Source of the DNA: Paracoccaceae bacterium
GTDB lineage: Bacteria; Pseudomonadota; Alphaproteobacteria; Rhodobacterales; Rhodobacteraceae
Length of the DNA: 64,000 nt
Assembly (NCBI GenBank): GCA_024236495.1
Contig: JACKKJ010000001.1
Span: 1 to 64,000 of the forward strand
Direction of reading: 5' to 3'
A program made the position numbers and the translations under genes. The notes under the pieces are model-generated. The model was not told the DNA's origin, did no database searches, and saw only the letters and a program-made list of their open reading frames with translations. Position 1 is the stretch's first letter. Every line of letters begins with the position of its first letter. Positions 55,871 to 64,000 of this stretch are shown here, one piece after another.

Positions 55871-56899
55871 TCAGGCGGGCTGGTGCGCGGCCACCCGCAC
55901 ATGGGGCAGGACTTCTTCCCCGAACCGGCTCATCATGTCGAGCGTTTCGGACTGGTCCTGGCCGAAATTGGACGAGGCGATCACCTCGTCTATGCCCAGT
56001 TCCGCATAGGCCGAAAGCCGGTCGATCATTTCGGACGCGCCGCAGACCAGAACGTTCTGCCCCAGTTCCTCCACCGTCTGCTTGCGCGGCAGCGGGCGGA
56101 TGATGCCGCGATCGACGATGCCGGGGCCGCCAAAGACGTTGTCGAAGCTTTCGTAGTAGCGATGCGCCCGGGCGATCTTGTCGCGCCGGTCCGCTTCGTC
56201 GCGGGCAAGGTATAGCCCGCGCTGCAACGACAGGCGCGACGCATGGCCCGGCCCCGCCGCCGCCTTGCCGCGATGGAAGGCGTTCACCTGTTCCTCAAGG
56301 ACGCCGTGACTGGCGCCAAGCGGCGTCGTCTGGATGTGATAACCCCGCGCGGCCATTGCCTCGATCCCCGGGGGCGCCATGATCGCCAGCGCGATGGGGA
56401 TGGGATCTTCGGGGCGCGGCATCACTGTCAGCGGCCCAAAGCGGTACCAGTCGCCGTCCCAGGACACCTCTTCCCGCGCCAGCAGCGCCTCAAGCACGCG
56501 CAGGCTTTCCTCGAACCTCGGTTTCGTTTCCTCGAACGGGACGCCAAGGCTTTGCGTCTCGCAGCCGAAGGCACCCTTGCCGACGCCGAGGATCAGGCGC
56601 CCGTCGCACAGCGCCTGCGCCTGAACGACCTCCCCCGCGAAGACGCGCATGTCGCGCAGCGGCAGCTGGCAGATGGATGTCGCGATCTCGACCCGGCGGG
56701 TGTGCGCGGCCACCTTCACCGCAAGCTGCAGCGGCGAAGGCACGAGCAGGATGTTGATCAGGTGGTGTTCGGGGATCGAGACGCCGCGATAGCCGACGGC
56801 TTCGGCATGGACAGCCTGTTCGACCATCTCGCGATAAAGCCGCTTGCCGCCCCGGGCAGGGTCAAGAAGGTGGCTGTTCAGGAAGTGCGAAAACTGCAT
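55871..56899 (-). CDS. Luciferase-like (LLM class) flavin-dependent monooxygenase
   Basis: A 342-residue TIM-barrel flavin-dependent oxidoreductase of the LLM class, using reduced FMN from a separate reductase. Family stretches are GYRGVSIPEHHLINILLVPS, EIATSICQLPLRDMRVFAGE, GRLILGVGKGAFGCETQSLG, and PIPIALAIMAPPGIEAMAAR. First gene of a three-gene operon with the tautomerase and hydrolase. The substrate is unknown. The start at 56899 is chosen by family alignment. Confidence 0.88.
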   Translation of the reverse strand: MQFSHFLNSHLLDPARGGKRLYREMVEQAVHAEAVGYRGVSIPEHHLINILLVPSPLQLAVKVAAHTRRVEIATSICQLPLRDMRVFAGEVVQAQALCDGRLILGVGKGAFGCETQSLGVPFEETKPRFEESLRVLEALLAREEVSWDGDWYRFGPLTVMPRPEDPIPIALAIMAPPGIEAMAARGYHIQTTPLGASHGVLEEQVNAFHRGKAAAGPGHASRLSLQRGLYLARDEADRRDKIARAHRYYESFDNVFGGPGIVDRGIIRPLPRKQTVEELGQNVLVCGASEMIDRLSAYAELGIDEVIASSNFGQDQSETLDMMSRFGEEVLPHVRVAAHQPA

Positions 56900-57244
56900 G
56901 GCGCCTTTGTCGTCCTCTGTGTCGTCCGGGTGCCTGGCCGACCGGTGGCGCCGGTGGGGGCCTCCGACCGGGGAAGGTCGCCCGGGTGCAATCGGGGTGC
57001 GGTTTGGCCGGAAATGCCCGGCCTGCCTGTTCACCGCGCAGTCTTGCAAATTCGCACAGCAAGAGAAATTGAATTTAGATGCCCATGATCTTCGAAAAAC
57101 TCGAACCAAGGACGCCAAAGCCCACGATTTCGTTTGCCTACCAACATTTTGTCCGCAGCCCCGGCAGAACACGCTTGCCCGGACGGTTGGTCGTGACTAG
57201 CCTGTCAAAAAACCGTTACAAAAACTTAACACTGGGAGGAAACC
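56900..57244. other. Divergent intergenic region
   Basis: 345 bases between the divergent monooxygenase and binding-protein genes, expected to hold promoters for both. The right part (57050-57245) is less GC-rich. GGGAGGA (57235-57241) is the ribosome site of the binding-protein gene. I see no gene or clear palindrome. Confidence 0.5.
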
Positions 57245-58261
57245 ATGCGGACTATTCTTGTGGGCGCATCGCTGCTTGCGCTTTCGGCAGGCGCGGCCAG
57301 CGCCGCCGGCAAACTGAACCTTTACTGCGCCGCGCAGGAAGAATGGTGCCAGGTCATGGCACGCGGCTTCGAGGACGCGACCGGCATCGACGTCGACATG
57401 ACGCGCAAGTCCTCGGGCGAGACCTTCGCCCAGATCAAGGCCGAGGAATCGAACCCGAAGGGCGACGTCTGGTGGGGCGGCACCGGCGACCCGCACCTTC
57501 AGGCCGCAGAGGAAGGGTTGACCGAACCCTATGTCTCGCCCATGCGCGAACAGCTTCATCCCTGGGCCATCGCCCAGGCGACCAGCGCCGGCGACCGCAC
57601 CATCGGCATCTATTCCGGTGCGCTTGGCTTTGGCTACAATTCCGACCTGCTGGCCGCGAACGGACTGCCCGAACCGAAGTGCTGGGAGGATCTGACCAAG
57701 CCCGAGTTCAAGGGCCATATCCAGATCGCCAACCCCAATTCGTCGGGCACTGCCTATACGACGCTGGCCACGATGATGCAGCTTTTCGGCGAGGATGGCG
57801 GCTTTGACTACATGAAGCGGCTCCATGCCAACGTGAACCAGTACACCAAGTCGGGCTCCGCCCCGATCAAGGCGGCGGGCCAGGGCGAAACCACGGTCGG
57901 CATCGTCTTCATGCACGACGCCGTGGCGCAGACCGTCGCGGGCTTCCCGATCGTCACCGTCGCCCCCTGCGAGGGCACCGGCTACGAGATCGGATCCATG
58001 TCGATCATCGCGGGCGCGCGCAACATGGACGAGGCCAAGCAGTTCTACGACTGGGCGCTGTCGGCCGAGGCGCAGAATCTGGCACTGCAGGTCAACGCCT
58101 TCCAGGTGCCGTCGAACATGGGCGCGCAGACATCTGACAAGGCGCCCGACCTCGCCTCGATCAAGCTGATCGACTACGACTTCAAGAAGTACGGGTCGAG
58201 CGACGAGCGCAAACGCCTGCTTGCGAAGTGGGACAACGACGTTTCCACCCTGCCGCAATAA
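57245..58261 (+). CDS. ABC transporter substrate-binding protein (iron/phosphonate class)
   Basis: A 338-residue periplasmic binding protein with a signal peptide (LLALSAGAASAAGKLN). Its sequence is of the type II binding-protein class that includes Fe(III), 2-aminoethylphosphonate and polyamine receptors: LNLYCAAQEEWCQVMARGFE, VWWGGTGDPHLQAAEEGLTE, SGALGFGYNSDLLAANGLPE. It lacks the consecutive Tyr pair I would look for in an iron receptor, so iron is not certain. It heads the operon with a fused permease and an ATPase. Confidence 0.9.
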   Translation: MRTILVGASLLALSAGAASAAGKLNLYCAAQEEWCQVMARGFEDATGIDVDMTRKSSGETFAQIKAEESNPKGDVWWGGTGDPHLQAAEEGLTEPYVSPMREQLHPWAIAQATSAGDRTIGIYSGALGFGYNSDLLAANGLPEPKCWEDLTKPEFKGHIQIANPNSSGTAYTTLATMMQLFGEDGGFDYMKRLHANVNQYTKSGSAPIKAAGQGETTVGIVFMHDAVAQTVAGFPIVTVAPCEGTGYEIGSMSIIAGARNMDEAKQFYDWALSAEAQNLALQVNAFQVPSNMGAQTSDKAPDLASIKLIDYDFKKYGSSDERKRLLAKWDNDVSTLPQ

Positions 58262-58266
58262 GTCTT

Positions 58267-60480
58267 GTGCGTCAGACAACGACCGAAAAGACCACTCACC
58301 CGGCGCTGATCTTCTGGATCGTCGCCGGGTGGGTCGGGTTCGTCCTTCTGCCCTGGTACGGGGTGGAGGATTTCTGGTTCATGGAATGGCTGACCGACGG
58401 CTGGCCCCTGGACACGGACTACGCACCGGCCCTTTTCCTTCTGTTGCAGGGTGAAAAGCCCTGGCTCTGGCCGGTGCTGCCGGCGCTGGCCGCGCCCCTC
58501 CTGGTGATGCGCCGGCCCAAGACGGACCCGCTTTACGCCCAGATCCTGCTGGCGGCGGGCGGTTTCGGCTTTGCCTGGCTGATCGCGCAGGGCCTTGGCA
58601 TCGGCATCCGGGGCTGGAACGCCGGCTGGCTCGAGGCGCTTTTCGGCCCCCTGGGCGACCGGCAATACGGCATGGGCTACGGTGCGCTGATCGTCGCCTC
58701 CGCGTTTCTGTTCCTTTTCACGCAAGGCATCGCCGCGCGCGGCGCGATCAACGGCGACGTGTTCGTGACCGGCGCCATCGGCGGCGTCATCGCCGTGGTG
58801 ACGATCTTCGTCTTCTTCCCGATCGCCAAGATGCTGCTGGCCGCCTTCGTCACCGAAGAGGGCGGGCATTCCGTCGTGGTCTTCCTGTCGAAGTTCTTCG
58901 ACGACCGCATCTGGGGTCTTGGCTGCCTGTCGGGCGCGCGTTGTGGCGTGGCCTGGAATTCCCTGTTCCTGGCGGTACTTGTCGGCGTGCTTTCGACCGC
59001 GCTTGGCCTTGTCTTCGCGCTTGTGCTGACGCGGTCGGGCTTCCGGTTCAAGCGCAGCCTGAGGGCGATCACCGTCTTGCCGATCATCACCCCGCCCTTT
59101 GTCATCGGCCTTGCGATCATCCTTCTGTTCGGGCTTTCGGGCACGGTCACGACCTGGGTCGCGGACCTGGTCGGCATGCGCCCGACCCGCTGGGTCTACG
59201 GCCTGCCGGGCGTCCTGATCGCGCAGCTTCTGGCCTTCACGCCCATCGCCTTCCTCGTCCTGATCGGCGTGGTCGAGGGTGTCAGCCCCTCGATGGAGGA
59301 AGCGGCCCAGACGCTTCGGGCAAGCCGTTGGCAGACCTTCCGCACCGTATCGCTGCCCTTGATGCGCCCCGGGCTGGCGAACGCCTTCCTTTTGGGTTTC
59401 ATCGAAAGCATGGCCGATTTCGGCAACCCGCTGGTCCTTGGCGGCAACTTCGACGTGCTGTCGACCGAGATCTTCTTTGCCATCGTCGGCGCGCAGTACG
59501 ACCAGGGGCGCGCGGCGATCCTCGCGATCGTGCTTCTGGCCTTCACGCTCGCGGCCTTTTACCTGCAGCGTTTCTGGCTTGGCCGCAAAAGCTATACGAC
59601 CGTGACCGGCAAGGGCGACGCGGGCGTGCATCCCGAGATGCCGCGCGGGCTTGCGATCCCGGTCTATGCGGTCGCCGCGATCTGGGGCGCCTTCACCATC
59701 GTGATCTACGGCATGATCCTTTACGGTTCGGTCGTGCAGCTTTGGGGCGTCGACAACACGCTGACCTTCAAGCACTACATCACCGCATTCGCGGTCAGGA
59801 TCGAGGACGGCGGCATCCGCTGGACCGGGTCCGCGTGGGACAGCTTCTGGACGACGATGATGATCGCCACGGTCGCCGCGCCACTGACAGCGGCGATCGG
59901 CCTGATCACCGCCTATCTGCTGACGCGGCAGGACTTCGCCGGCAAGCGCAGCTTCGAGTTCGGCACGATGCTGTCTTTCGCGATCCCCGGCACGGTGATC
60001 GGGGTCAGCTACATCCTGGCCTTCAACATACCCCCGATCGAGATCACCGGGACCGGCCTGATCCTCGTCATCAGCTTCATCTTCCGCAACATGCCGGTCG
60101 GCGTGCGCGCGGGCATCGCCTCGATGAGCCAGCTTGACCGCTCGCTCGACGAAAGCTCCCTGACCCTTGGCGCAAACAGCTGGCAGACCTTCCGGCGGGT
60201 GATCCTGCCGCTTCTCAGACCCGCGATCCTGGCCGCGCTGGTCTACAGCTTCGTGCGGGCGATGACGGCGATTTCGGCGGTGATCTTCCTTGTCTCCGCC
60301 CGCTACGACATGGCGACAAGCTACATCATCGGCCGGGTCGAGAACAACGACTACGGGCTGGCGATCGCCTATTCGACGGCGCTGATCTTCGTGATGCTGG
60401 CAGCGGTGGGGCTGTTGCAGCTGATGGTGGGGCGCACCCGGATCGGGCGCAGGATGTCCCACGAACAGGGAGGCGGCTGA
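58267..60480 (+). CDS. ABC transporter permease, two fused transmembrane domains
   Basis: A 737-residue inner-membrane protein with about twelve or more helices. Two binding-protein-dependent permease domains are joined. The EAA loop occurs twice, in MEEAAQTLRASRWQTFRTVS and in LDESSLTLGANSWQTFRRVI. This is the FbpB/AfuB arrangement of iron and phosphonate-class importers. I take the GTG at 58267, five bases after the binding-protein stop; an upstream GTG at 58228 would overlap that gene. The stop overlaps the ATPase ATG. Confidence 0.92.
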   Translation: MRQTTTEKTTHPALIFWIVAGWVGFVLLPWYGVEDFWFMEWLTDGWPLDTDYAPALFLLLQGEKPWLWPVLPALAAPLLVMRRPKTDPLYAQILLAAGGFGFAWLIAQGLGIGIRGWNAGWLEALFGPLGDRQYGMGYGALIVASAFLFLFTQGIAARGAINGDVFVTGAIGGVIAVVTIFVFFPIAKMLLAAFVTEEGGHSVVVFLSKFFDDRIWGLGCLSGARCGVAWNSLFLAVLVGVLSTALGLVFALVLTRSGFRFKRSLRAITVLPIITPPFVIGLAIILLFGLSGTVTTWVADLVGMRPTRWVYGLPGVLIAQLLAFTPIAFLVLIGVVEGVSPSMEEAAQTLRASRWQTFRTVSLPLMRPGLANAFLLGFIESMADFGNPLVLGGNFDVLSTEIFFAIVGAQYDQGRAAILAIVLLAFTLAAFYLQRFWLGRKSYTTVTGKGDAGVHPEMPRGLAIPVYAVAAIWGAFTIVIYGMILYGSVVQLWGVDNTLTFKHYITAFAVRIEDGGIRWTGSAWDSFWTTMMIATVAAPLTAAIGLITAYLLTRQDFAGKRSFEFGTMLSFAIPGTVIGVSYILAFNIPPIEITGTGLILVISFIFRNMPVGVRAGIASMSQLDRSLDESSLTLGANSWQTFRRVILPLLRPAILAALVYSFVRAMTAISAVIFLVSARYDMATSYIIGRVENNDYGLAIAYSTALIFVMLAAVGLLQLMVGRTRIGRRMSHEQGGG

Positions 60481-61547
60481 TGGCCGGGGTAAATTCAAGG
60501 GCGGCCTCGGTCGTGTTCGAGAACGTGACCAAGATCTACGGGCGCGACGTCGTCGCCGTGAACGACGTGAGCCTGAGGATCGAGCCGGGCAAGCTGGTCA
60601 CGCTCCTGGGCCCCTCGGGCTGCGGCAAGACGACGACGCTCAGGATGATCGCCGGGCTGGAAATGGCCTCGAAAGGGCGCATCCTGATCGGCGACAAGGA
60701 CGTGACCACCCTGCCCGCGACCGACCGCGACGTGTCGATGGTGTTTCAGTCCTACGCGCTGTTCCCGCATATGACGGTTCTGGAAAACGTCAGCTACGGG
60801 CTGAAGTTTTCCGGCTATTCCAAGTCCGAGACGCGCGACCGCGCGATGGCGGGGCTGTCGCTTGTCGGGCTCGACGGCTACGGCGGGCGGCTGCCGTCAG
60901 AGCTTTCCGGCGGCCAGCAGCAGCGGGTCGCCGTGGCGCGCGCGCTGGTCCTTGAACCCGAGGTGCTGCTTTTCGACGAACCCTTGTCGAACCTCGACGC
61001 CAAGCTGCGCCGGCATGTCCGCGAGGAGATACGGGAAATCCAGCAGAATCTGGGCCTGACCGTCGTCTACGTCACCCACGACCAGGAAGAGGCGCTGGCC
61101 GTATCGGACGAGATCGTCGTCATGAAGAACGCGGCCATCGCGCAGATCGGCCCGCCGCGCGCCCTGTACGATGCGCCCGCCGACACCTTCGTCGCCGATT
61201 TCATCGGCGAGGCGAACCTGATCGCCTGCGAGATCGTTTCGGTCACGGGCGATGTGGCCGAGGTCGCGGTGACGGGCGTGCGCCACAGCCTTCCGGCGCG
61301 CGGCCTGAAACCCGGCCCCGCGACGCTGGCGCTGCGCCCCTCGCGCATCCGCATCGTCGAGGCGGGCGGGCTGGCCGCGACGGTCGAAAAGGTGACCTAT
61401 GTCGGACCGCGCATGGAATACACCTTCGCCGGCGATTTCGGGCAGGTCTTCGCGGTCAGCGACAATGTCGACACGCCCTATCGCGCGGGCGACGGCGTGA
61501 TGATCGGGTTGGCGGCGTCCGGGCCGGTCCTCGTGCCCGATGCCTGA
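60480..61547 (+). CDS. ABC transporter ATP-binding protein (FbpC/PotA class)
   Basis: A 355-residue ATPase. It has Walker A LLGPSGCGKTTTLRMIAGLE, signature LSGGQQQRVAVARALVLEPE, Walker B VLLFDEPLSNLDAKLRRHV, switch YVTHDQEEALAVSDEIVV, and a C-terminal TOBE domain (LALRPSRIRIVEAGGLAATV). The start shares a base with the permease stop, TGATG, so the three genes form a complete importer. Confidence 0.93.
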   Translation: MAGVNSRAASVVFENVTKIYGRDVVAVNDVSLRIEPGKLVTLLGPSGCGKTTTLRMIAGLEMASKGRILIGDKDVTTLPATDRDVSMVFQSYALFPHMTVLENVSYGLKFSGYSKSETRDRAMAGLSLVGLDGYGGRLPSELSGGQQQRVAVARALVLEPEVLLFDEPLSNLDAKLRRHVREEIREIQQNLGLTVVYVTHDQEEALAVSDEIVVMKNAAIAQIGPPRALYDAPADTFVADFIGEANLIACEIVSVTGDVAEVAVTGVRHSLPARGLKPGPATLALRPSRIRIVEAGGLAATVEKVTYVGPRMEYTFAGDFGQVFAVSDNVDTPYRAGDGVMIGLAASGPVLVPDA

Positions 61548-61566
61548 GAAGGGCGCGCCCTGCCCG

Positions 61567-62373
61567 TCAGCCCTGCCCCGGCGCGTAGGCCGCTTCGGAG
61601 ATTGCCAGAACCTCGTCCCAGGCCTCGGGCGTGGCGACGATGACGCGGCCGCCCCGCGCGACCATGTCGCTGGCGTCCTGATCCTCGACCACGCCGCCGG
61701 CCTCGGCCACCAGCAGCTGCCCGGCCAGGCAGTCCCAGGCGTTCATGTGTTCCTCGACATAGCCAAGCAGCTTGCCCGCCGCGACATAGGCCAGCGACAG
61801 CGCACCGGAGGCGTTGCGGTAGAAGATCCCGCCCGCGTCGATGATCGCGGGCACAAGCCGCTTGATCCCGCCCGCGCTGGTGCGCCCCGAAAAACCGACG
61901 CCAAGCGACCCGCGCCTGAGGTCGCGCCCGCGCAGCACCGACAGGCGCCTGTCGTTGCAAAATGCGCCCCGGCCCCTGCGGGCGTGATACATCTCGTCGT
62001 GGTTGGGATCGTGGATGACGCCGAATTCCGTGTTCGCCCCGGCGACACCCGCCAGCACGACCGTCCAGCCGGGGATGCCGTGGATGAAATTCGTCGTGCC
62101 GTCGATCGGGTCGATGACCCAGACAAGGCCGCTGGTGCCGGGTTTCGGCGCCTCTTCCTCGCCGACGATGCCGTCTTCGGGGAAGGCGGCGGCGATCTGG
62201 GCGCGCACGAAGCTCTCGACATTCTTGTCGGCTTCGGACACGAAGTCCTGATGACCCTTCACCTCCACGTCCAGCCCGTCGAACCGGCGGAAGTAGTCCA
62301 GCGCAAGCGCCCCCGCCTCGGCCGCGATGCGGCGTGCCTCGGCGTATCGCCGGTCGATCTCGCTGTCGTGCAT
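61567..62373 (-). CDS. Inositol monophosphatase family protein
   Basis: A 268-residue phosphatase of the IMPase/CysQ superfamily. Metal-site motifs are VGEEEAPKP (Glu pair near residue 71), WVIDPIDGTTNFIHGIPGW near 90, and AWDCLAGQLLVAEAGG near 212. Possible substrates include inositol phosphate, histidinol phosphate or PAP; sequence alone does not decide. AAGGGGA precedes the ATG. It is divergent from the HAD gene with 50 bases between, and lies beside the ABC importer, so it may process an imported phosphorylated compound. Confidence 0.9.
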   Translation of the reverse strand: MHDSEIDRRYAEARRIAAEAGALALDYFRRFDGLDVEVKGHQDFVSEADKNVESFVRAQIAAAFPEDGIVGEEEAPKPGTSGLVWVIDPIDGTTNFIHGIPGWTVVLAGVAGANTEFGVIHDPNHDEMYHARRGRGAFCNDRRLSVLRGRDLRRGSLGVGFSGRTSAGGIKRLVPAIIDAGGIFYRNASGALSLAYVAAGKLLGYVEEHMNAWDCLAGQLLVAEAGGVVEDQDASDMVARGGRVIVATPEAWDEVLAISEAAYAPGQG

Positions 62374-62423
62374 GTGTTGTCCCCTTCGGGCGAATTTGCC
62401 CGTTCCGGCGCGAGGTTAGCAGC

Positions 62424-63119
62424 ATGACAGGCGGCAGGCGAGAGACGATCTTCGACCCGACGCGGTTCCGCGCGGCGATCTTCGATCTGGACGGGACGCT
62501 GGTACACAGCGAACACGTCTGGGAACGCGCCAAGGTCGAGGTGACGGCACGTTATGGCCGGCGCCCGTCGCAGGCGCTTCTGGACGCGCATGTCGGACGC
62601 GGGCTCAAGGATTTCCTGGACGAGTTGTTCGAAATGCCGCTGACCCCGGACATGCGCCGCGCCATCGGCGACCAGATCGGCGCCGAGGCCGACCTGTGGC
62701 TCGACAAGCTGCGCGAACCGGTGCCGGGGGCACGCGAATGGCTGGTGTCGCTGGCCGAGGCGGGGCTGCGCATCGCCATCTGTTCTTCCTCCCCGCGCCG
62801 CCATATCGAGGGCGCGCTGGAGATGCTGGATGTCACCGATGTCGTGGAACTCGCGGTGTCGGGGGCGGAACTGCCGGTGGGCAAGCCCGATCCGCTGCCG
62901 TTCCTGACCACGCTTGACCGGCTGGGGCTGGCCGCGCGCGACGCCTTCGCGATCGAGGATTCGGTGCCCGGCGCGCGTGCGGCGACCGGCGCGGGCCTTT
63001 TCACCCTGGCGATCGGCGCGGGCTGCACCGCGCCCGCCTATGATTTCTGCCACCATCAGGCCGAAAACTACGCCGGGCTGATCCACCCCGCGCCACGAAC
63101 GGCGAGCCGGACGGACTGA
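62424..63119 (+). CDS. HAD family hydrolase (phosphatase/beta-phosphoglucomutase-like)
   Basis: A 231-residue HAD protein. Nucleophile motif FRAAIFDLDGTLVHSEHVWE near residue 16, motif II in IAICSSSPRRHIEGALEML, and GKPDPLPFLTTLDRLGL, FAIEDSVPGARAATGAG (motifs III and IV) near the end. It most resembles the phosphatase/phosphoglucomutase subfamily. The ATG at 62424 has GAGG ahead. Neighbouring phosphatase-like and ABC genes suggest handling of an imported phosphorylated or phosphonate compound. Confidence 0.9.
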   Translation: MTGGRRETIFDPTRFRAAIFDLDGTLVHSEHVWERAKVEVTARYGRRPSQALLDAHVGRGLKDFLDELFEMPLTPDMRRAIGDQIGAEADLWLDKLREPVPGAREWLVSLAEAGLRIAICSSSPRRHIEGALEMLDVTDVVELAVSGAELPVGKPDPLPFLTTLDRLGLAARDAFAIEDSVPGARAATGAGLFTLAIGAGCTAPAYDFCHHQAENYAGLIHPAPRTASRTD

Positions 63120-63153
63120 GCAGAACCGGCTGACCCGGAAGGACGGACCCGGC

Positions 63154-64000
63154 CTAGCCCTCTAGCGCGATCGTGTCGTCCGCGTCCCAGGTCAGCCAGA
63201 CCTCGCCCTCACCCGGCAGGTCGGCGAAATCGCGGTCGCGTCCGACAGCCTTCAGCGCCTCCCCCCTCCAGTCGAGCACGCAGGTACCCATGGCGCCCGC
63301 GAAGATGCGCTGGCGCAGCCGCGCGCGCAGCCGGACCGGCCCCTGCGGTTCGCAAAGCGAGATGCGGAGGTTCTCGGGCCGCACCGCCACTGTCGCGGTG
63401 CGCGCCCCCGCGATCAGGCCCCCGTCGGGCAGGCGCAGGCCGCCCGCCTCCGGCACCCCTGAAATCAGGTTCGCCTCGCCCAGGAAGCGGGCGGTGAAGG
63501 CGTCGCGCGGGTCGTCGTAGACCTCGCGCGGGGGGCCATGGCGGACAAGCCGTCCGTCCTTCAGGATACCGATCCGGTCGGAAAGCGTCAGCGCTTCTTC
63601 CTGGTCGTGGGTGACGAAGATGGTGGTGATGCCGACCTCGCGCTGGATGCGCTTGAGCTCTATCTGCATGTCCACCCGCAGCGCCTTGTCGAGCGCGGAA
63701 AGCGGTTCATCCAGCAAAAGGACGCGCGGGCGGGTGACAATGGCGCGGGCCATCGCGACGCGCTGGCGCTGGCCGCCGGAAAGCTCGTTGGTCTTGCGCG
63801 CGCCGAAGGGGCCAAGCTGGACCAGTTCCAGCGCCTCGGCGACGCGGCGCGCGCGCTCGGCGGCGGCGACCTTGCGCACCTCCAGCCCGAAGGCGACGTT
63901 CTGGGCGACAGTCATGTTGGGGAAAAGCGCGTAGTTCTGGAAGACCATCCCGATCTCGCGCGCCTCGACCGGGACGTTCTCGACCGGTGCATCGCCGATG
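63154..64000 (-). CDS. ABC transporter ATP-binding protein, 5'-truncated
   Basis: The C-terminal part of a second ATPase, reading in from the right edge. The visible 282 or so residues begin after the Walker A loop: Q-loop GMVFQNYALFPNMTV, signature LSGGQRQRVAMARAIVTRPR, Walker B VLLLDEPLSALDKALRVDMQ, switch FVTHDQEEALTLSDRIGIL, then RFLGEANLISGVPEAGG and a TOBE domain. It is PotA/FbpC-like, similar to the ATPase at 60480-61547 but not identical, so a paralogous importer lies to the right. The start codon is beyond the window. Confidence 0.92.
   Translation of the reverse strand, partial: IGDAPVENVPVEAREIGMVFQNYALFPNMTVAQNVAFGLEVRKVAAAERARRVAEALELVQLGPFGARKTNELSGGQRQRVAMARAIVTRPRVLLLDEPLSALDKALRVDMQIELKRIQREVGITTIFVTHDQEEALTLSDRIGILKDGRLVRHGPPREVYDDPRDAFTARFLGEANLISGVPEAGGLRLPDGGLIAGARTATVAVRPENLRISLCEPQGPVRLRARLRQRIFAGAMGTCVLDWRGEALKAVGRDRDFADLPGEGEVWLTWDADDTIALEG

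Noticed and set aside
58174..60498. Open frame of about 770 codons antisense to the fused permease
   Set aside because: Low-complexity Asp/Arg/Gln-rich translation, complement of a clear membrane protein.
1..64000. CRISPR arrays, tRNA or rRNA genes, prophage and insertion sequences
   Set aside because: I looked for regularly spaced repeats, tRNA-like arms and transposase or integrase motifs and saw none that held up.

Overview
The window is GC-rich DNA (roughly two thirds G+C by eye) with the gene content of an alphaproteobacterium, most likely a Rhodobacterales/Rhodobacteraceae member able to fix CO2. The reasons are the TRAP and Liv-type transporters, monomeric isocitrate dehydrogenase, a form IA RuBisCO with cbbQ/cbbO as in purple nonsulfur relatives, a second cbbR-cbbFPT operon, and the imelysin/DUF1111/DUF1513 cluster. 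I see no tRNA, rRNA, CRISPR, prophage or insertion sequence. Both end genes are cut by the window edges.

Layout. (1) 1-3602: 3'-end of a TRAP large permease, a strong terminator, then a convergent monomeric NADP isocitrate dehydrogenase. (2) 4028-10207: a signalling block with two LuxR-type response regulators (one with a degenerate receiver), a small secreted peptidoglycan-binding-like protein between them, a secreted sulfite-oxidase-fold protein without an obvious molybdenum-ligand cysteine, a large hybrid histidine kinase, and a receiver-like orphan. (3) 10275-13264: molybdate regulation and uptake, a ModE-like regulator plus modABC, with a candidate Mo-box before modA. (4) 14032-29157: a catabolic gene cluster made of a complete Liv-type ABC importer, a MarR regulator, a three-subunit molybdenum hydroxylase whose 2Fe-2S subunit is fused to a CoxG-like domain, ferredoxin-NADP reductase, a 7Fe ferredoxin with an unusual tail, a DUF2848 protein, an amidase, a cupin and a PreA-type (dihydropyrimidine dehydrogenase-like) reductase. 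Four promoters in this block carry the same 12-bp palindrome, G-N-AGTATACT-N-C (one base off at one site), each overlapping a -10 element. This looks like a single MarR-controlled regulon for import, hydroxylation, ferredoxin-driven ring reduction and hydrolysis of an unidentified N-heteroaromatic compound. (5) 29341-30474: TrmO and a periplasmic copper chaperone. (6) 30531-46700: two CO2-fixation operons, each with a divergent cbbR: cbbLSQO, and cbbFPTGKAE followed by a redoxin and cbbZ. No form II RuBisCO gene is present in the second operon. (7) 46747-48752: a secreted thioredoxin and a GNAT-like protein. (8) 49001-53921: an imelysin, di-haem DUF1111, imelysin, DUF1513 operon, probably concerned with iron. 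(9) 54033-56899: a LysR regulator convergent with a small operon of hydrolase, tautomerase and luciferase-like flavin monooxygenase. (10) 57245-64000: an ABC importer of the iron/phosphonate/polyamine class, an inositol-monophosphatase-like enzyme, a HAD phosphatase, and part of another ABC ATPase.

Molybdenum links three neighbouring blocks: the sulfite-oxidase-fold protein beside the kinase, the molybdate importer, and the Mo-hydroxylase pathway that would need the metal. The pathway in block 4 is the best candidate for an undescribed system. Its parts are recognisable, but its substrate, the roles of the DUF2848 protein and cupin, and the pairing of a PreA-type reductase with a dedicated ferredoxin and FNR are not settled by sequence alone.
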